DNA of 64,000 nucleotides, from NCBI GenBank assembly GCA_029817715.1, contig JARUPY010000473.1:2852001-2916000 (forward strand), in the 5' to 3' direction. How positions within the stretch are numbered: position 1 is the stretch's first letter; each line of letters opens with the position of its first letter. Of the stretch, positions 13,001-23,824 are shown one piece after another. This DNA comes from Melastoma dodecandrum (Eukaryota > Streptophyta > Magnoliopsida > Myrtales > Melastomataceae). Both the position numbers and the translations under genes were made by a program. The notes under the pieces are model-generated. The model was not told the DNA's origin. It made no database searches and worked only from the letters and a program-made list of their open reading frames with translations.

Positions 13001-15390
13001 AGAACAAACCCCAAAAAGATGAAAGCAAAAGAAATATACGCGATATTCTTGTTATAATCCAATCCCGTTCCATACCACCAAGGCAGTTTGGTGGGTGACT
13101 AATACGACCACACCTTCTTCAACAGGGGAAGTGCTTTCATTGAAAAGCTTCCAACCAGCTTCTGCCCCAACAACACCGCCCACCACGCCACCAATACTAC
13201 TTCCTGATGAAGCATTGTTTCCTTGAGAAATTGAGGGACCCCCACTGAAGTCATCATCTAAAAGTGCTGATGCTGATAAAACTGTGCCAGTGTTTTGGCC
13301 ATCTAGAAGACACTGTTTTATAAAAATGGTTATGATACTACCTTTACCTATCGATAAATGTAATCCCAGCTAAAGAAATCTTTACCTGAGTTTTGAAGGA
13401 GAACCGGTTCAGTAAAGGAACGACAGAAAATGAATGCAACTGAAGCAGACCTTTTGTGTCACCAGTAACTGCCTTGAACTGACGAGTTACTTGTGAATCC
13501 TGCCCTAGAAACAATGTGTGAACCACCGGTGCTGCATGTTCACCAGTAATAACTTTAGCTGCTGATGCTCGCTGCAGGTCCCAGATTGCGATATGACCAT
13601 TGGCATAACCAGCCAAAAGCAAGTCACCCGGTTGATTGAAGCACATAGAAGTGACTGCAGCGTTGATGCGATCTCCTTGCAGACCAAGCATCATCATCTG
13701 GAAGTGAAGTACCTTAACTAAGACCATGATATAACGAGATCTAGTAGAATTGTCTCTTTGTATAGCACTAAAGAAACCATTTAAAGATGAAAATGGTAGG
13801 CTAAGAATATTAATCATCTCCTATATGCATGATAATTGTTAAATAAAAAATATTAAACTATAAACTTTTCTTGTCTGCTTGAATTTAGGACATTGTTTAA
13901 TAAATGATAAGTGTGAACCTATAATACTATGATTGAGCAAAATGATTCGTGTTGTTTAACAATTTCATGATGTCCACATGTGCAACAGAGTATAAAATAC
14001 ACGCAGAAGAAACCTTTGTTTCCATGTTGTCCACATGTGCAATGGAGTATTTAGCTGGCACGACGACAATGATGCCTTTTGTCAACCCAACTGCGATAAA
14101 ACTTGGATGAACTTGCAAGACTTGGGGAGAGCCATGGTCCCGTTGGAATGCTGAAGAACCAATAGTCCTCGATATGTAATTTTCAGCACTGGTATCAAAA
14201 TATCCCAATGTAGTGGACCCCCTCCGGACACCCTCCAGTCGCATTGGCTGAGCAACTGCACCTTCTTCCCAATGGAGACCAGTGGATGCTTTTTTCCTTT
14301 CAAACTCTTCAGCTAATTCAAGTGGCTTCTTCAATTTCTGAGGAGTTCTATCGTCAAGCTTTTCACTCAACTTTGTCATCTCAAATTCTTTGGCCTTACT
14401 TTGCACTAATGCATCAATTTCATCAATTTCAGCAGTATCATCTCTAGGGAGTGGGACCATATCAGTAGATTCCTTGTCACTGGCAGTACCATCTATAGGA
14501 ACTGGAGGAGGAGATAAAAAATTTGTATTGCCAAGGTCATTTCCAACGGGAAGGGTAGGCTGGATATGGATTGACGACTCTTCCTCCTCTACAAGGACAT
14601 CAGAATCAGCAGCCATCGCATCTTCTTCTTCTCCCAAAACATGAGAATCGGCTTTCACGTCTTTGTGGGGAAAAGCTGACTGATATTCTGCAGTTATATC
14701 TTCATTGTCAGCGTCATCAGTGTCAGCTTTACTGATGTCTTGCAGAGAGACTTGGTCATCGGCATCATAAGCAATAGAACTTTCCTTTGATAGATCCAAA
14801 GCATCAAAAGCGACATCTTCAGATGCTTCTGAATTGGTAGAAGAGGCATGGGTGAGGAGTGCCCTTTGGGACTTTATGGCATGGGCATGTGGAGTGGGGA
14901 AAGTGCGTGAGGCAGCAGCGGCCGCAGCAAAGGCAGCACCTGGTTTTGCATTCGATCGTACCCCACTAAATAATGATGGGCGTTGAGCATTTGGGGGAGG
15001 AGGAGGGGGAAAAGGAGGTTTCACTCTAGGAAGGGAATCGTTGGATTGGGTGATTAACCCACTATCAGGATACGGGGAATTAGAGACTGTATCAATGGAT
15101 AATGTCTGAAGAATCTCATCCTCTGAATCATGCAATGCCCAATGATCTCTGTGGGTTACGTGAACTGGGGAGGGGGGAGATGAATGAGAGGAGGAAGAAT
15201 CAGAAATGGAATCATTCAGGATTTCTTCAATGGTACGGTGGGGATGCAATCTCCATTCTTGATCCCCTTCTTCTTCTTCGTCTTGGACCTCATGTAAGTG
15301 GCTTTCTAACAAGGAATCAACTTTGGTGTAAAGATGAGGTGATCTCTTGTTCATATCCATTACCCGATTTAAATCAACAATCCCGGTCAT
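4067..15390 (-). CDS. VPS8: VPS8 homologue, CORVET tethering subunit, 19 exons
   Basis: Vacuolar protein sorting 8 is the CORVET-specific subunit that tethers early endosomal membranes through Rab5-type GTPases. I placed 19 exons: 15390-14014, 13697-13386, 13312-13076, 12976-12868, 12793-12636, 12538-11914, 10839-10775, 10592-10491, 10415-10273, 9455-9406, 9124-8487, 8389-8199, 8086-7780, 6863-6579, 6476-6367, 5725-5392, 4922-4509, 4414-4180 and 4092-4067. They join in one frame to 5718 nt, 1905 residues, which fits plant VPS8. An acidic, Ser-rich N-terminus is followed by a WD-type propeller (GYANGHIAIWDLQ), a long helical solenoid (HMDISSLDFNQ) and a C-terminal RING-like motif (CCICNCLL, CGHATH, CPIC). 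The last exon restores a family-like FGKEK ending. The junction of exons 9 and 10 (donor at 10272) is the least certain. Intron 13 is GC-AG. Introns carry a SINE and a tandem duplication. Confidence 0.93.
5867..6226 (-). mobile_element. SINE-like insertion with 16-bp target site duplication
   Basis: Identical 16-bp direct repeats (ACATCTCCAAAAACTT) at 5867-5882 and 6211-6226 flank a 328-bp insert in VPS8 intron 15. The insert begins with a T run on the + strand, so on the - strand it ends in a short poly(A) tail, as expected for target-primed reverse transcription. Reading the - strand, a GATTCGAACCCC motif about 75 bp from the 5' end resembles a polymerase III B box. Long target duplication, A tail and size together indicate a plant SINE. 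The source tRNA is not clear. Confidence 0.75.
7442..7565. repeat. Perfect 62-bp tandem duplication
   Basis: Two copies of a 62-bp unit (7442-7503 and 7504-7565) are identical base for base and are followed by the first seven bases of a third. They lie inside VPS8 intron 13. The identity implies a recent event. Confidence 0.95.
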
Positions 15391-16549
15391 CACAGGCTAC
15401 CAATCTCTGATCTCCATTGCTGTCTGAGTCTCGGAGTGATAGTCTCAAAGAAGGCCCTCTCTTCGCCACCTACTCTTGAAACACCCCCCCCCCCCCTCCC
15501 GGGCTGTGTATCAATGAGCATGCAGAAAAACACCAGGTTTCCCCTGCCCCTGCTGTCAGGGATGATCTCAAAGGAGGTGACCAAATCCTCCCTGTAATAT
15601 CAAGCAGAAGGTATCAACTATCTTTCAGTATAAAGGGGAAACAATGACAGTCTAGAAATGGAGACTTTTCAATAATTTAGCACTCCTACACGCCCAATGA
15701 CTACTTGGGAAATGTTTTGCTGCCTTATAGCAGACACAAGGTTTCATCACGACCAATGCCCTAGCAGCTAGAATTCCACATGCTTACAAGGAAGCCTCAA
15801 CCGGCTAAAATTCTGAAACTAAAGTTGAGCAAGAAAATTTATGGAAGATGCGCATTAGGGTATAGCAGAAGTCCATCGATATCCTCCCAAGGAAAACTCC
15901 ACTCACACCCAGAAAGAGCTTAATCACACAAACAACTCCCAACAAACAAAATCAACAATCAACCGAATCCCACAAACAACCCCCCCCCCCCCCCCCCCCC
16001 CCCCCCCAGAAAGTAGTAGTCAACCAAGAAATCGATCGTCATACGGGTTTCCATGAATGACCCGAGTTCAATGCCTACCGAGGAGTCCTGTACGATCGCC
16101 GAGGTATTAGCCAAGATTCTCGCTCCAATTATCGACCGGAGAAAAATCAACTCCAAGAAGAAAACCACGAGACCACACCCGCCAAAATGAGAACTTCACC
16201 CGAAGACAACCTGAGACGCAAAAAGCTGGCCCCGCCGACGAAGTGTTCGATTCAGAGATCAGGAATACCGACGACGATGCGACCGATGAGTTTAAGATTA
16301 AAGGGAAGGAAGGAGGCCGGAGCGACTGACGACGGCGACGGCGATGGCGATGGCGGTGGGAGAGACCTTTGCTATTAGGTGGTTAAGGTTTTGCCTTTTT
16401 ACTGATCAGTCCTCTCTCCCTCTCTCTCTCTAGTAAAACCCTTCTTCTCCCTCTCTTATCTTCTACGCGCCTCAGTCCGAAAAGCCCTTCCCTTTCCCTT
16501 TCCCCTTTCCGTTCGCCTCTTCCGCCTCCGCACTTCCTTCCCTGAAAAG
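15391..16549. promoter_or_regulatory. Shared 5' region between VPS8 and CP33
   Basis: The VPS8 and CP33 start codons face away from each other across 1.16 kb. The VPS8 leader probably occupies much of the left part and may include an intron. A CT-rich pyrimidine patch (16410-16510) lies just upstream of the CP33 ATG. A C run of 14 (about 15484-15497) and one of 28 (15980-16007) sit on the VPS8 side. I see no clear TATA box. A bidirectional promoter is an inference from spacing only. Confidence 0.4.
15980..16007. repeat. Poly(C) tract, 28 C
   Basis: An uninterrupted run of 28 C lies in the VPS8 5' region, equal to a G run on the VPS8 sense strand. It is the longest homopolymer in the window. 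Confidence 0.9.
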
Positions 16550-18588
16550 ATGACGGCCTTACCTCTATCAATTCAACGTTTCAGTGGTCAACAACCCTCT
16601 TCCATGGCCAACACAATCACACCCCCCCTCCTCAATCCTTCCAAGGCCTCCCCTTCTTGTTCTTTCCACCTCCTGCCTTCGAAGCCTCCGAAGCTCGCCT
16701 CCTCCCTCGCTCCCCACTTCTCTCAACTCAGGACTAAAACCCATTTCCCCTCTTTCTCTGCTTTCGTCCCTCAGACGGCGGGCTGGGCACCGGAAGACGA
16801 GAAAGATCTCGAGGGGGACGAGATTCTCGGCCAAGGAGGGATTTTCGAGGAAACCCAGGAGTTGGGATGGGAGGGCGAGGGGGAAGATTCGAGCTTTGGG
16901 GTTAGCAATGCCGGGGCAGATGAAGGTTTCGGGTCCGAAGAGACAGATGAGGAGGGGAAGGGGGATTCTTCCTACGTCGAGCCGCCCGAGGAAGCTAAGG
17001 TTTATGTCGGGAACTTGCCTTATGATGTCGACAGCGAGAAGTTGGCGATGTTGTTCGAGAAGGCCGGAACCGTTGAGATCGCTGAGGTGAAAATGCGTCT
17101 TCCTTTGCCTCTGTTTTCGAGCATTGTTGAACATTTGTAGTTTCACAGGTGATCTATAATAGGGAGACTGACTTGAGCCGTGGATTTGGGTTTGTGAGTA
17201 TGAGCAACGTCCAGGAAGCTGAGAAAGCCGTGGAGACGTTCCACCGATATGTAAGCTTTGTCTGAATATGCTGTGACTGGGGTTTTGCTTTCTGTTTGGG
17301 AGTTGATGCCTGCTGCCTTATGTGTTACTTCTGTAGAGCTATTTTTTTAAAATAAGGTAGTCGGAAAAATATTTCACGAAACAACTGTTAAAATTCGTCA
17401 AATAATATCCCTTTGATTTACAAAGGTCTCGATGTTTCTAATACTGAGTTTCGCAGAGGGAACACGTTGTTTAACACAGAGTTATTCATTTCACAGAGGC
17501 AAGATCAGTGTTAGAAACATTCTTTAAGGAACGAACGAGTACCGATTTAGGGACGTTATCTTGTGAATTTTAAAAGTTGTTATCTATTTCGCGAAATATT
17601 TTTCCTACGAACTTTATTTTGGAACATAGCTCTACTTTTGTATGGTTACTCCAGGAGAAGCACACTTTAGTATGCTTAAGTTGGATTGTGTGGGCCAAGA
17701 ACACGAGGCTTTGTCTTTGGAATGAAATATTATTTGATCTCCTTGGGGTCAAGTGGATCTGACATTGATGACCGCCAGATCGGATTACTGTATCACTTAT
17801 AAAGGAACTTGAGAAATAATGTGAGATTTGTTTTTGCGGCTAGTTTCTTTAAATAATTATTAAAGTGGCCTTTGAGTAATTTAGTTTGCCGATACTTGTA
17901 TCTTATCTGCAATTTCCTTAAATGGGATGTGTTTGGAAGTGTTCGCTTATGTTTGAGCAAGAATCAAGTTGTCTTTTGTTTGCAAATTTCTTCCTATGTT
18001 ACTGCAGAAGGCTGTTTGATCCCCTGAATTTCATAACTCACACTGTATGTGCCACCTACAGTATATGCCTCGTCAGAACATCTCAAACTCATCTGCAAGT
18101 CTGCTGTGTAGGAATTGTATGGAAGGCTTTTGACTGTCAATAGGGCAAACCCAAGAGGATTGAAACCGGATCGCATTCCTCGTGTCTTTGATTCTGGTTT
18201 CCGAGTATATGCTGGGAATCTACCATGGGACGTGGACAGCGCCCGTTTGGAGCAGATTTTCAGCAAACATGGCAAGGTGTTGAATGCTCGTGTTGTATAT
18301 GATCGGGACAGTGGCCGTTCTCGTGGTTTTGGTTTTGTCACGATTACATCTGAGGCTGGAATGAACGAAGCCATTGCTGCCCTTGATGGCCAGGTAACAA
18401 ATCAAGCTGCTTTTTTGCATTCTCTTTTGGATGAAAAGTATAGATTCTTGTCCAATTATTGTGTTGCTTCATGGCCATCCCCGTGATCCCGGTAATAATT
18501 ATGCCTGACATTTGTTTGGCAGAATGTAGATGGGAGATCCATAAAGGTAAACCCTGCTGAGGAGAGACCAAAGCGAGGATTCTTCTGA
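16550..18588 (+). CDS. CP33: 33-kDa chloroplast ribonucleoprotein with two RRMs (CP33 type)
   Basis: Chloroplast RNPs bind and stabilise plastid mRNAs and assist editing and splicing. Four exons (16550-17086, 17149-17250, 18112-18393, 18523-18588) join to 328 residues, the usual size of CP33. The first 60 or so residues are Ser/Pro/Leu-rich and act as a likely plastid transit peptide. Residues 80-148 form the acidic linker typical of the family. RRM1 starts near residue 150 with RNP2 VYVGNL and has RNP1 [11 protein letters not shown]2 starts near residue 244 with RNP2 VYAGNL and RNP1 RGFGFVTI. The protein ends in RPKRGFF. Intron 2 is 861 bp and carries a MITE-like element. An in-frame ATG at residue 19 is an alternative start. 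Confidence 0.93.
17333..17635. mobile_element. MITE-like element with about 65-bp inverted termini
   Basis: The left end (17333-17396) is a near-perfect reverse complement of the right end (17570-17635). Both termini read GTAGAGCTAT inward and share the core GGAAAAATATTTC. The central 170 bp has no coding capacity. If the outer TA belongs to the target, the element has TA duplications, as in Tc1/mariner-type MITEs. It lies in CP33 intron 2. Confidence 0.7.
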
Positions 18589-19959
18589 ACCGGAAAGCAC
18601 CAACTTTAGTAGAGCTTCGGCCCTGTTCTGCTATGTTCTCTTCTCTGTAGTTTTCCTACTCCTTAGGATTCTATTCTGTTGGTAGAGAAAGAGCTTCCCC
18701 AGTTCATCAATTTTAAGTCGAACAACAGTCCATGCTCAAGGCGTAAGAGTAAGATGACAGGAGGTTCTCTGCACAAAAATGCATGTTTTTGTTTGGAAAT
18801 CATAGTTACTCGAGCTTTGTTCGTTTATTCGCAAGCCTTTTTGGTCGTTTATGTCCAATAGTATTAAAATTTATCGTTTATTGTCATTTTTTGCAAATCG
18901 AATTCGTTGTTTCAAGTAGCGAATTCACGCAACATGGAGAATACCATGAAAAGTTCAAAACAGAAAAAGTAAGACACTACATCCTGATTCAATAGCTTTT
19001 GAAAGTCCCTCCTCTTCCCCCCTACACAGAGAATAACTTCCTCGAGAGCTTTTGATTCAATAGCTGGATATACTCCTCTTGCCTCCCCCTGCCCTTACGT
19101 CTACCCCTGAGAGACGGCATCGTCACAATGAGGCAGCATGACATTGCATGCAGCTCCTCGAGCTCAGAAACCACCTCTAGGTGATCGGGGATAAGAAGAA
19201 GGGTCGTTGCTGCGGAGATGAGAATGATTGCGGGAGTAGCCTCGAGGATGTGTACTGGGGGACCTCAATCTGTAAACCTCAGGAATGAAGCTCTTAAACT
19301 TCAATGAGGTCATTACGAAATATCAAAATTACCAAGGACACACCAATGGTTAGGACACGGAGGATTCCCCTAAAAATCCCATATTCGAATTTCGATATTC
19401 GCGTTCTAAAATATCTGCCCTTGACGGGCTTGACTTATCCAGTTGTCGTGGGTTGCATGATCTTACAACAGCGCTAAGGGGGACATTATACTAAGTCTGT
19501 GTCAGGCAAAACCTTTGAACCAGATAACAAATTTCCACAAACTAGTCATACTGACAACCAAATACTCGTATTATTACGTGAAATTTTATGTCCACGGTTG
19601 ACGGTGTTCATTACACCTCTCAAGTCAACATGTGAAATATTTCAACCCAGGATGCTTGTCACACATTTCCCCAACTCGGGAATGCTCGTAGAGTCTCATG
19701 ATACAACAAAGTGACATAAGTAAGAAGGTCACGAGTACACAATTAAGATTTACTCTAATTACCCTATTCCACACCTTCATATTTTTGTTTAAAAACAAAG
19801 AGATTCTCTATTTAAAGCTATTGATAGTTCAATGATTATCAAATAGAGATTAATATAACTAAGTCATCACCACAATAATAATAAAATAAGATATGTGAAA
19901 AATCGCAACTAAATTGATCATGTGAACCTTAACGGAATATTATGCATTATTTTACGAAG
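18589..19959. other. Intergenic region with a possible SINE remnant
   Basis: No gene is recognised. The CP33 3' UTR lies at the left. Around 19325-19495 a stretch with a polymerase III A-box-like ATGGTTAGGA and a later TTCGAATTTC could be a degenerate tRNA-derived SINE, but no target duplication is visible. The rest is AT-rich. Confidence 0.4.
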
Positions 19960-20240
19960 GGTGCAGACTTGGTGCTTTGCGACATGCTGGTGTCTCATGA
20001 TGTTTTGGAGTTGGTCGACAAGGACGCGAGGTTGATGTACGTGGGGAAGACGCTGATTATCATAGCAGGACTCTGGTGGGTAGGCCATGAGGCCGCGATG
20101 TTGCAGATTGTGATTGATTTGTTTGTTTAACTGATCGGAGTGAGCATTTATGGACGTAAGAGGAGATACACAAGCTGCTGCTGAATTTTACGGAAGCAGG
20201 AGTTATGGTGGTCAAGCTCAAAGGAGGGGATCCACTGGTA
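19960..20240 (+). pseudogene. Fragment of a uroporphyrinogen-III C-methyltransferase (UPM1) gene
   Basis: UPM1 starts siroheme synthesis in plastids by methylating uroporphyrinogen III. Three stretches match this SAM-dependent methyltransferase family in order. At 19960-20051 the reading GADLVLCDMLVSHDVL continues to MYVGKT. At 20052-20072, shifted by one base, lies DYHSRT. At 20163-20240 comes EIHKLLLNF followed by VVKLKGGDPLV, the conserved substrate/SAM-binding block. The 90-bp gap between the last two sits where a family intron is plausible, and begins near GTGGGT. The rest of the enzyme (upstream GxGPGD loop and everything after the GGDP motif) is absent. This is a frameshifted, intron-retaining fragment, hence a genomic duplication relic and not a retrocopy. 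Matches rest on motif recall, not alignment. Confidence 0.72.
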
Positions 20241-21562
20241 ATTTTTTCTTTTTTTCAGGAACTCGCTCTTCCAAACTGCGAGTTCCTGGTATTCTCCACA
20301 CTCCCATGAACTTATAGTTCGGAATGACAAGTTTCAATTTTTTTTTTACTAAACTCGTTGTTCCTAATAGCGACTTGCGGGACGGTAAACGGAGAATTTT
20401 AGAACCTTTAAAGCTGGTGGTTACCCCTTGTTGGATGAAGAAAAGCATACAGTGAATCCGAGCTGCAGCGTAAAAGAGAAGGAAGATGAACAAATAGCAT
20501 TCCGTCGGGCCAAAAGTGGGACCTTGCAAACAATATTTACCATAAATCGAAGTCAAGTCCTCGTGGTTTGGAAATTCTGGACTCTCATTTTAACCCCTTT
20601 CCCGGATCCAAGCTAGCTAAGGATCACGGCCGGCAGAACATCTGCTTTTCTTTCTCCAATTCAACGCGTGTTTCACTCAAAGTTAAAAGGGGTCGCCTCG
20701 GCTGAATGATCTCGGAAGCCTTAAAGAACACACACCTCCAACACGAAAAAGACGAAGCAAAAGGCCGAGTCCCGGATCCCCATTTCTGTGTTGCTGGATG
20801 GAAAAGAAAAGCCAGAAAACCTTGACTTCTCTTCCCAGTTAGTCTCGGGTTACACGAGCCTGATGAGTGCCCCAGTTGCGAACAAAGAGAGACAGATGGG
20901 GGCTCCACTCCGGACGGTCAGTCTTCGACCCAGCAGAGGGGTTGGGTTGACAGCAACCGACTCCAGATTCCTTGATTAAAAAAAAAATATATATATATAT
21001 ATATACCTCACAATAATGCAGCAATAAACTCTGTGTTGCCGGCGGGAGGGAAGGGGCAGGGTGGCCCCCATTTCGAGTTCGACCCCACTTTCCATTTTGC
21101 TTTTTCCATGGTAGACAATTGGAGGATTGTAAAAATATTACTTTTTCGAAAATTTAGAAAAAAAAAATATTTTAATTCAGTTCGACTCTTTGACTACTCC
21201 CCTCCTGCTCGTAGTAAATAAGTAATTTTTAAAAATTGTAGCGTGATATGGGAATTTATTTTTAAAGCGAAGGGTATTGTCGTCCAGTCCATTTCCTAAC
21301 AATCGTGATCATGTGTGGGGTGGTCAAATGGAAATGTGAATGTGTTGACAGCCCCACAAAACACTCTTCACATTATTTTCCAAGTCAAGTAAACGCTTGA
21401 GTTTGGCCCCGCCATCCCTTTAATTTTCCCCCAACTGAGAGGAACTTTCCGCCCTCCCCTCCTCCCCTTACAAAAGAGCTCGTCCATGGCCGAGTCATGG
21501 AAGCCGTATTCAAAACAGTCGTAGAAACATTGCAAAAGCCCCACCCCCGCCGCCCCTTCTTC
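20241..21562. other. SOBIR1 upstream region, no gene recognised
   Basis: The sequence between the UPM1 relic and SOBIR1 has no supported coding region. It contains a short (TA)n microsatellite near 20988-21005 preceded by an A run, and AT-rich sequence at 21130-21260. The final 150 bp are GC-richer and probably hold the SOBIR1 promoter and leader. Confidence 0.5.
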
Positions 21563-23485
21563 ATGGCTTCTGCCGTGTTCGTGTTCGTGTTCGTGTTCTT
21601 CCTTGTCGTCGCTGCCTCCCATGCTCATGCTAAACTATCCATCGACCCTTCTGACCTCGACTCCCTGAAGACTGTCCAGAAGGATCTGGGACTCAGGATT
21701 GTGCTCAGGCGGGCCTCTGCCTCCGCTTCAAATCCCTGCAGCAGCGTGCCTGGGTTGGTCTGCGAGCGGAGGCTCTCCTCCGCCAACAACAGCTACGTCC
21801 TGAGGGTCACGAGATTGGTTTTCGATTCGCAGCGGCTGGAGGGGTCAATTTCGCCGGCTGTTGGAAGGCTGACGGAGCTCAAGGAGCTCTCTCTGGCCAA
21901 CAACAACCTCTTTGGCCAGATGCCTTCCCAGCTTGTCAACTGCAAGAAGCTCGAGATCCTGAACCTGAGGAATAACCTGTTCACGGGAGAAATCCCGATG
22001 GAGATTTCGTCGCTCGTGCGCCTTCGAGAGCTCGACTTGGCCTCCAACAGGTTCAAAGGAGAATTGAGCTTCCTGAAGCATCTCCCTAATATAGAGAAGC
22101 TTAATCTCTCGAATAACCTCTTCAGGGGGAAAGTTCCGGCTTCTGTCCGGTCCTTCCGTAATCTTAGATATTTTGATGCCTCAGGTAATGACTTCCTCAA
22201 AGGTCCTGTTTTGTCCTTGAACGATCTCGATCGTCCCAGTTCCAGGATACCGAGGCGGTTTGCTTTGGATGGGACAATAGGTCCCAGAAGTAACACGACT
22301 TCGTCCCCAGCGGCACCTGCCCCCGTGGATTCCACCTCACCCACCATAGCTCCTGCACCGATGTTAACACCAGGACCACCCAAGAAGGGGCGTTCGGTGG
22401 TGAGGAAGGTAGCAATAGGTTTATCCGGATTCCTTTTTGGAGGAGTCGCAGGAACCGTATGCGGGTTTGTGTGCTGTCTGCTATTTAAGAAGATCTTGTC
22501 TTTCATAAGAGGTGAAGAAAAGGATGCCGGTCCATCCATTTTCAGCCCGCTTATAAAGAAGGCGGACGATTTGGCCTTTCTGGATAAGGAAGATGCCATG
22601 CAATCGCTCGAGGTCATAGGACGAGGTGGATGCGGAATTGTTTACAAGGCCGAGCTGCCAGGAAGCAACGGGAAGATGATCGCAATAAAGAAGATAGTAC
22701 AACCCGCCAAGGATGCGGCTGAACTGACTGAAGAAGACAGCAGGGCCTTGAACAAGAAAATGCGCCAGATTAGGACTGAGATCCGGATTGTGGGCGAGAT
22801 CCGGCACAAGAACCTGCTTCCCTTACTCGCTCACCTGTGCCGACCTGACTGCCATTACTTGGTGTATGAGTACATGAAGAATGGAAGCTTGCAGGACCTG
22901 TTAGAAAAGGTTTCTCAAGGAACAGCGGAGCTTGATTGGTTGACGAGGCATAGCATTGCGTTGGGAGTGGCGGCCGGGCTGGAGTACCTACACTTCAACC
23001 ACCACAAGAAGGTAATCCACAGGGACCTCAAGCCGGCAAACGTCCTGCTGGACGATGACATGGAGGCAAGGATAGCGGACTTTGGTCTGGCAAAGGAGAT
23101 GAAGGAGGAAGACACGCACGCGACAAGCACCAATGTGGTGGGGACCTTGGGATACATAGCCCCGGAGTACCACTTGACCTGCAAGTTCACAGAGAAGAGC
23201 GACGTATACAGCTTTGGGGTGCTGCTGGCTTCGTTGGTGAAGGGGAAGCTGCCGTCGGACAACTTCTTCCAGAGCACCCAGGAGATAGGGATAGTGAAGT
23301 GGCTGAGGAGGGTGATGGGATCAGATAACCAGAAGGAGGCGATCGACGAGAAGCTGATGGGGAACGGGTACGAGGAGCAGATGTTGCTGGTTCTGAAGGT
23401 GGCCTACTTCTGCACCCTGGAGGATGCAAAACAGAGGCCCAACAGCAAGGACGTTAGGTGCATGCTTGATCAGATCAAGCACTGA
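21563..23485 (+). CDS. SOBIR1: SOBIR1-type LRR receptor-like kinase
   Basis: SOBIR1 is the constitutive partner of LRR receptor-like proteins at the plasma membrane and signals in immunity. The gene is one exon, as in other plants. I prefer the ATG at 21563 (640 residues) because it opens directly onto a signal peptide rich in repeated Val-Phe; an in-frame ATG at 21497 would add 22 residues. A short ectodomain carries about five LRRs. A Pro/Thr/Ser-rich juxtamembrane stretch follows, then a transmembrane helix (about 283-308) with the Gly-spaced pattern GLSGFLFGGVAG needed for receptor-protein association in this family. The kinase has GRGGCG, IAIKK (Lys376), HRDLKPAN (Asp488), DFGLAK (Asp506) and APEY, so it looks active. 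The block DAAELTEEDSRALNKKMRQI is typical of SOBIR1. Confidence 0.95.
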   Translation: MASAVFVFVFVFFLVVAASHAHAKLSIDPSDLDSLKTVQKDLGLRIVLRRASASASNPCSSVPGLVCERRLSSANNSYVLRVTRLVFDSQRLEGSISPAVGRLTELKELSLANNNLFGQMPSQLVNCKKLEILNLRNNLFTGEIPMEISSLVRLRELDLASNRFKGELSFLKHLPNIEKLNLSNNLFRGKVPASVRSFRNLRYFDASGNDFLKGPVLSLNDLDRPSSRIPRRFALDGTIGPRSNTTSSPAAPAPVDSTSPTIAPAPMLTPGPPKKGRSVVRKVAIGLSGFLFGGVAGTVCGFVCCLLFKKILSFIRGEEKDAGPSIFSPLIKKADDLAFLDKEDAMQSLEVIGRGGCGIVYKAELPGSNGKMIAIKKIVQPAKDAAELTEEDSRALNKKMRQIRTEIRIVGEIRHKNLLPLLAHLCRPDCHYLVYEYMKNGSLQDLLEKVSQGTAELDWLTRHSIALGVAAGLEYLHFNHHKKVIHRDLKPANVLLDDDMEARIADFGLAKEMKEEDTHATSTNVVGTLGYIAPEYHLTCKFTEKSDVYSFGVLLASLVKGKLPSDNFFQSTQEIGIVKWLRRVMGSDNQKEAIDEKLMGNGYEEQMLLVLKVAYFCTLEDAKQRPNSKDVRCMLDQIKH

Positions 23486-23642
23486 AACAAAACTGCAAAG
23501 GAAATGCTTGCAAGAGATAATAATTGTGGGAAACCACAGCAAACTACCCTCTCTCTCTCTCTTCCCCTCCCTTTGTGTAATTCCATGATTTTAGGCATAA
23601 AATTGGAAGAACATCACACAAGGGAAGTTAAAATAAAATAAT

Positions 23643-23714
23643 TGCCCCCATGCAGGATCGAACTACAGACCTTCAGTTTACAAGACTGACGCTCTACCAC
23701 TGAGCTATAGGGGC
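23643..23714 (-). tRNA. tRNA-Thr(UGU), nuclear type
   Basis: The - strand folds into a 72-nt cloverleaf without an intron. The acceptor stem pairs GCCCCTA with TGGGGGC, the D arm is GCTC/GAGC, the anticodon stem TCAGT/ACTGA encloses CTTGTAA with anticodon TGT, and the T arm TGTAG/CTGCA encloses TTCGATC. Internal A box (TAGCTCAGTGG) and B box (GTTCGATCC) are present, and T runs follow the 3' end. It is unlike the plastid trnT. Confidence 0.95.
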
Positions 23715-23824
23715 AACTCAGACCGCGAGGATCAATAAAATTATTATATTTAAAAAATTTAAAGTGGAGTTAAATTGAACCGTCCTTCCGACCCCAAAGG
23801 CGGGAGTTTTGGCGGCAGATCTCC

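Noticed and set aside
16568..17146. Open frames antisense and in the third frame over CP33 exon 1
   Set aside because: They are products of the GC-rich, stop-poor exon; only the RRM frame has conserved motifs and valid splice joins.
21793..22617. 274-codon open frame antisense to SOBIR1
   Set aside because: It lies wholly inside the SOBIR1 exon on the opposite strand, mirrors its Leu/Ser codon pattern and matches no family.
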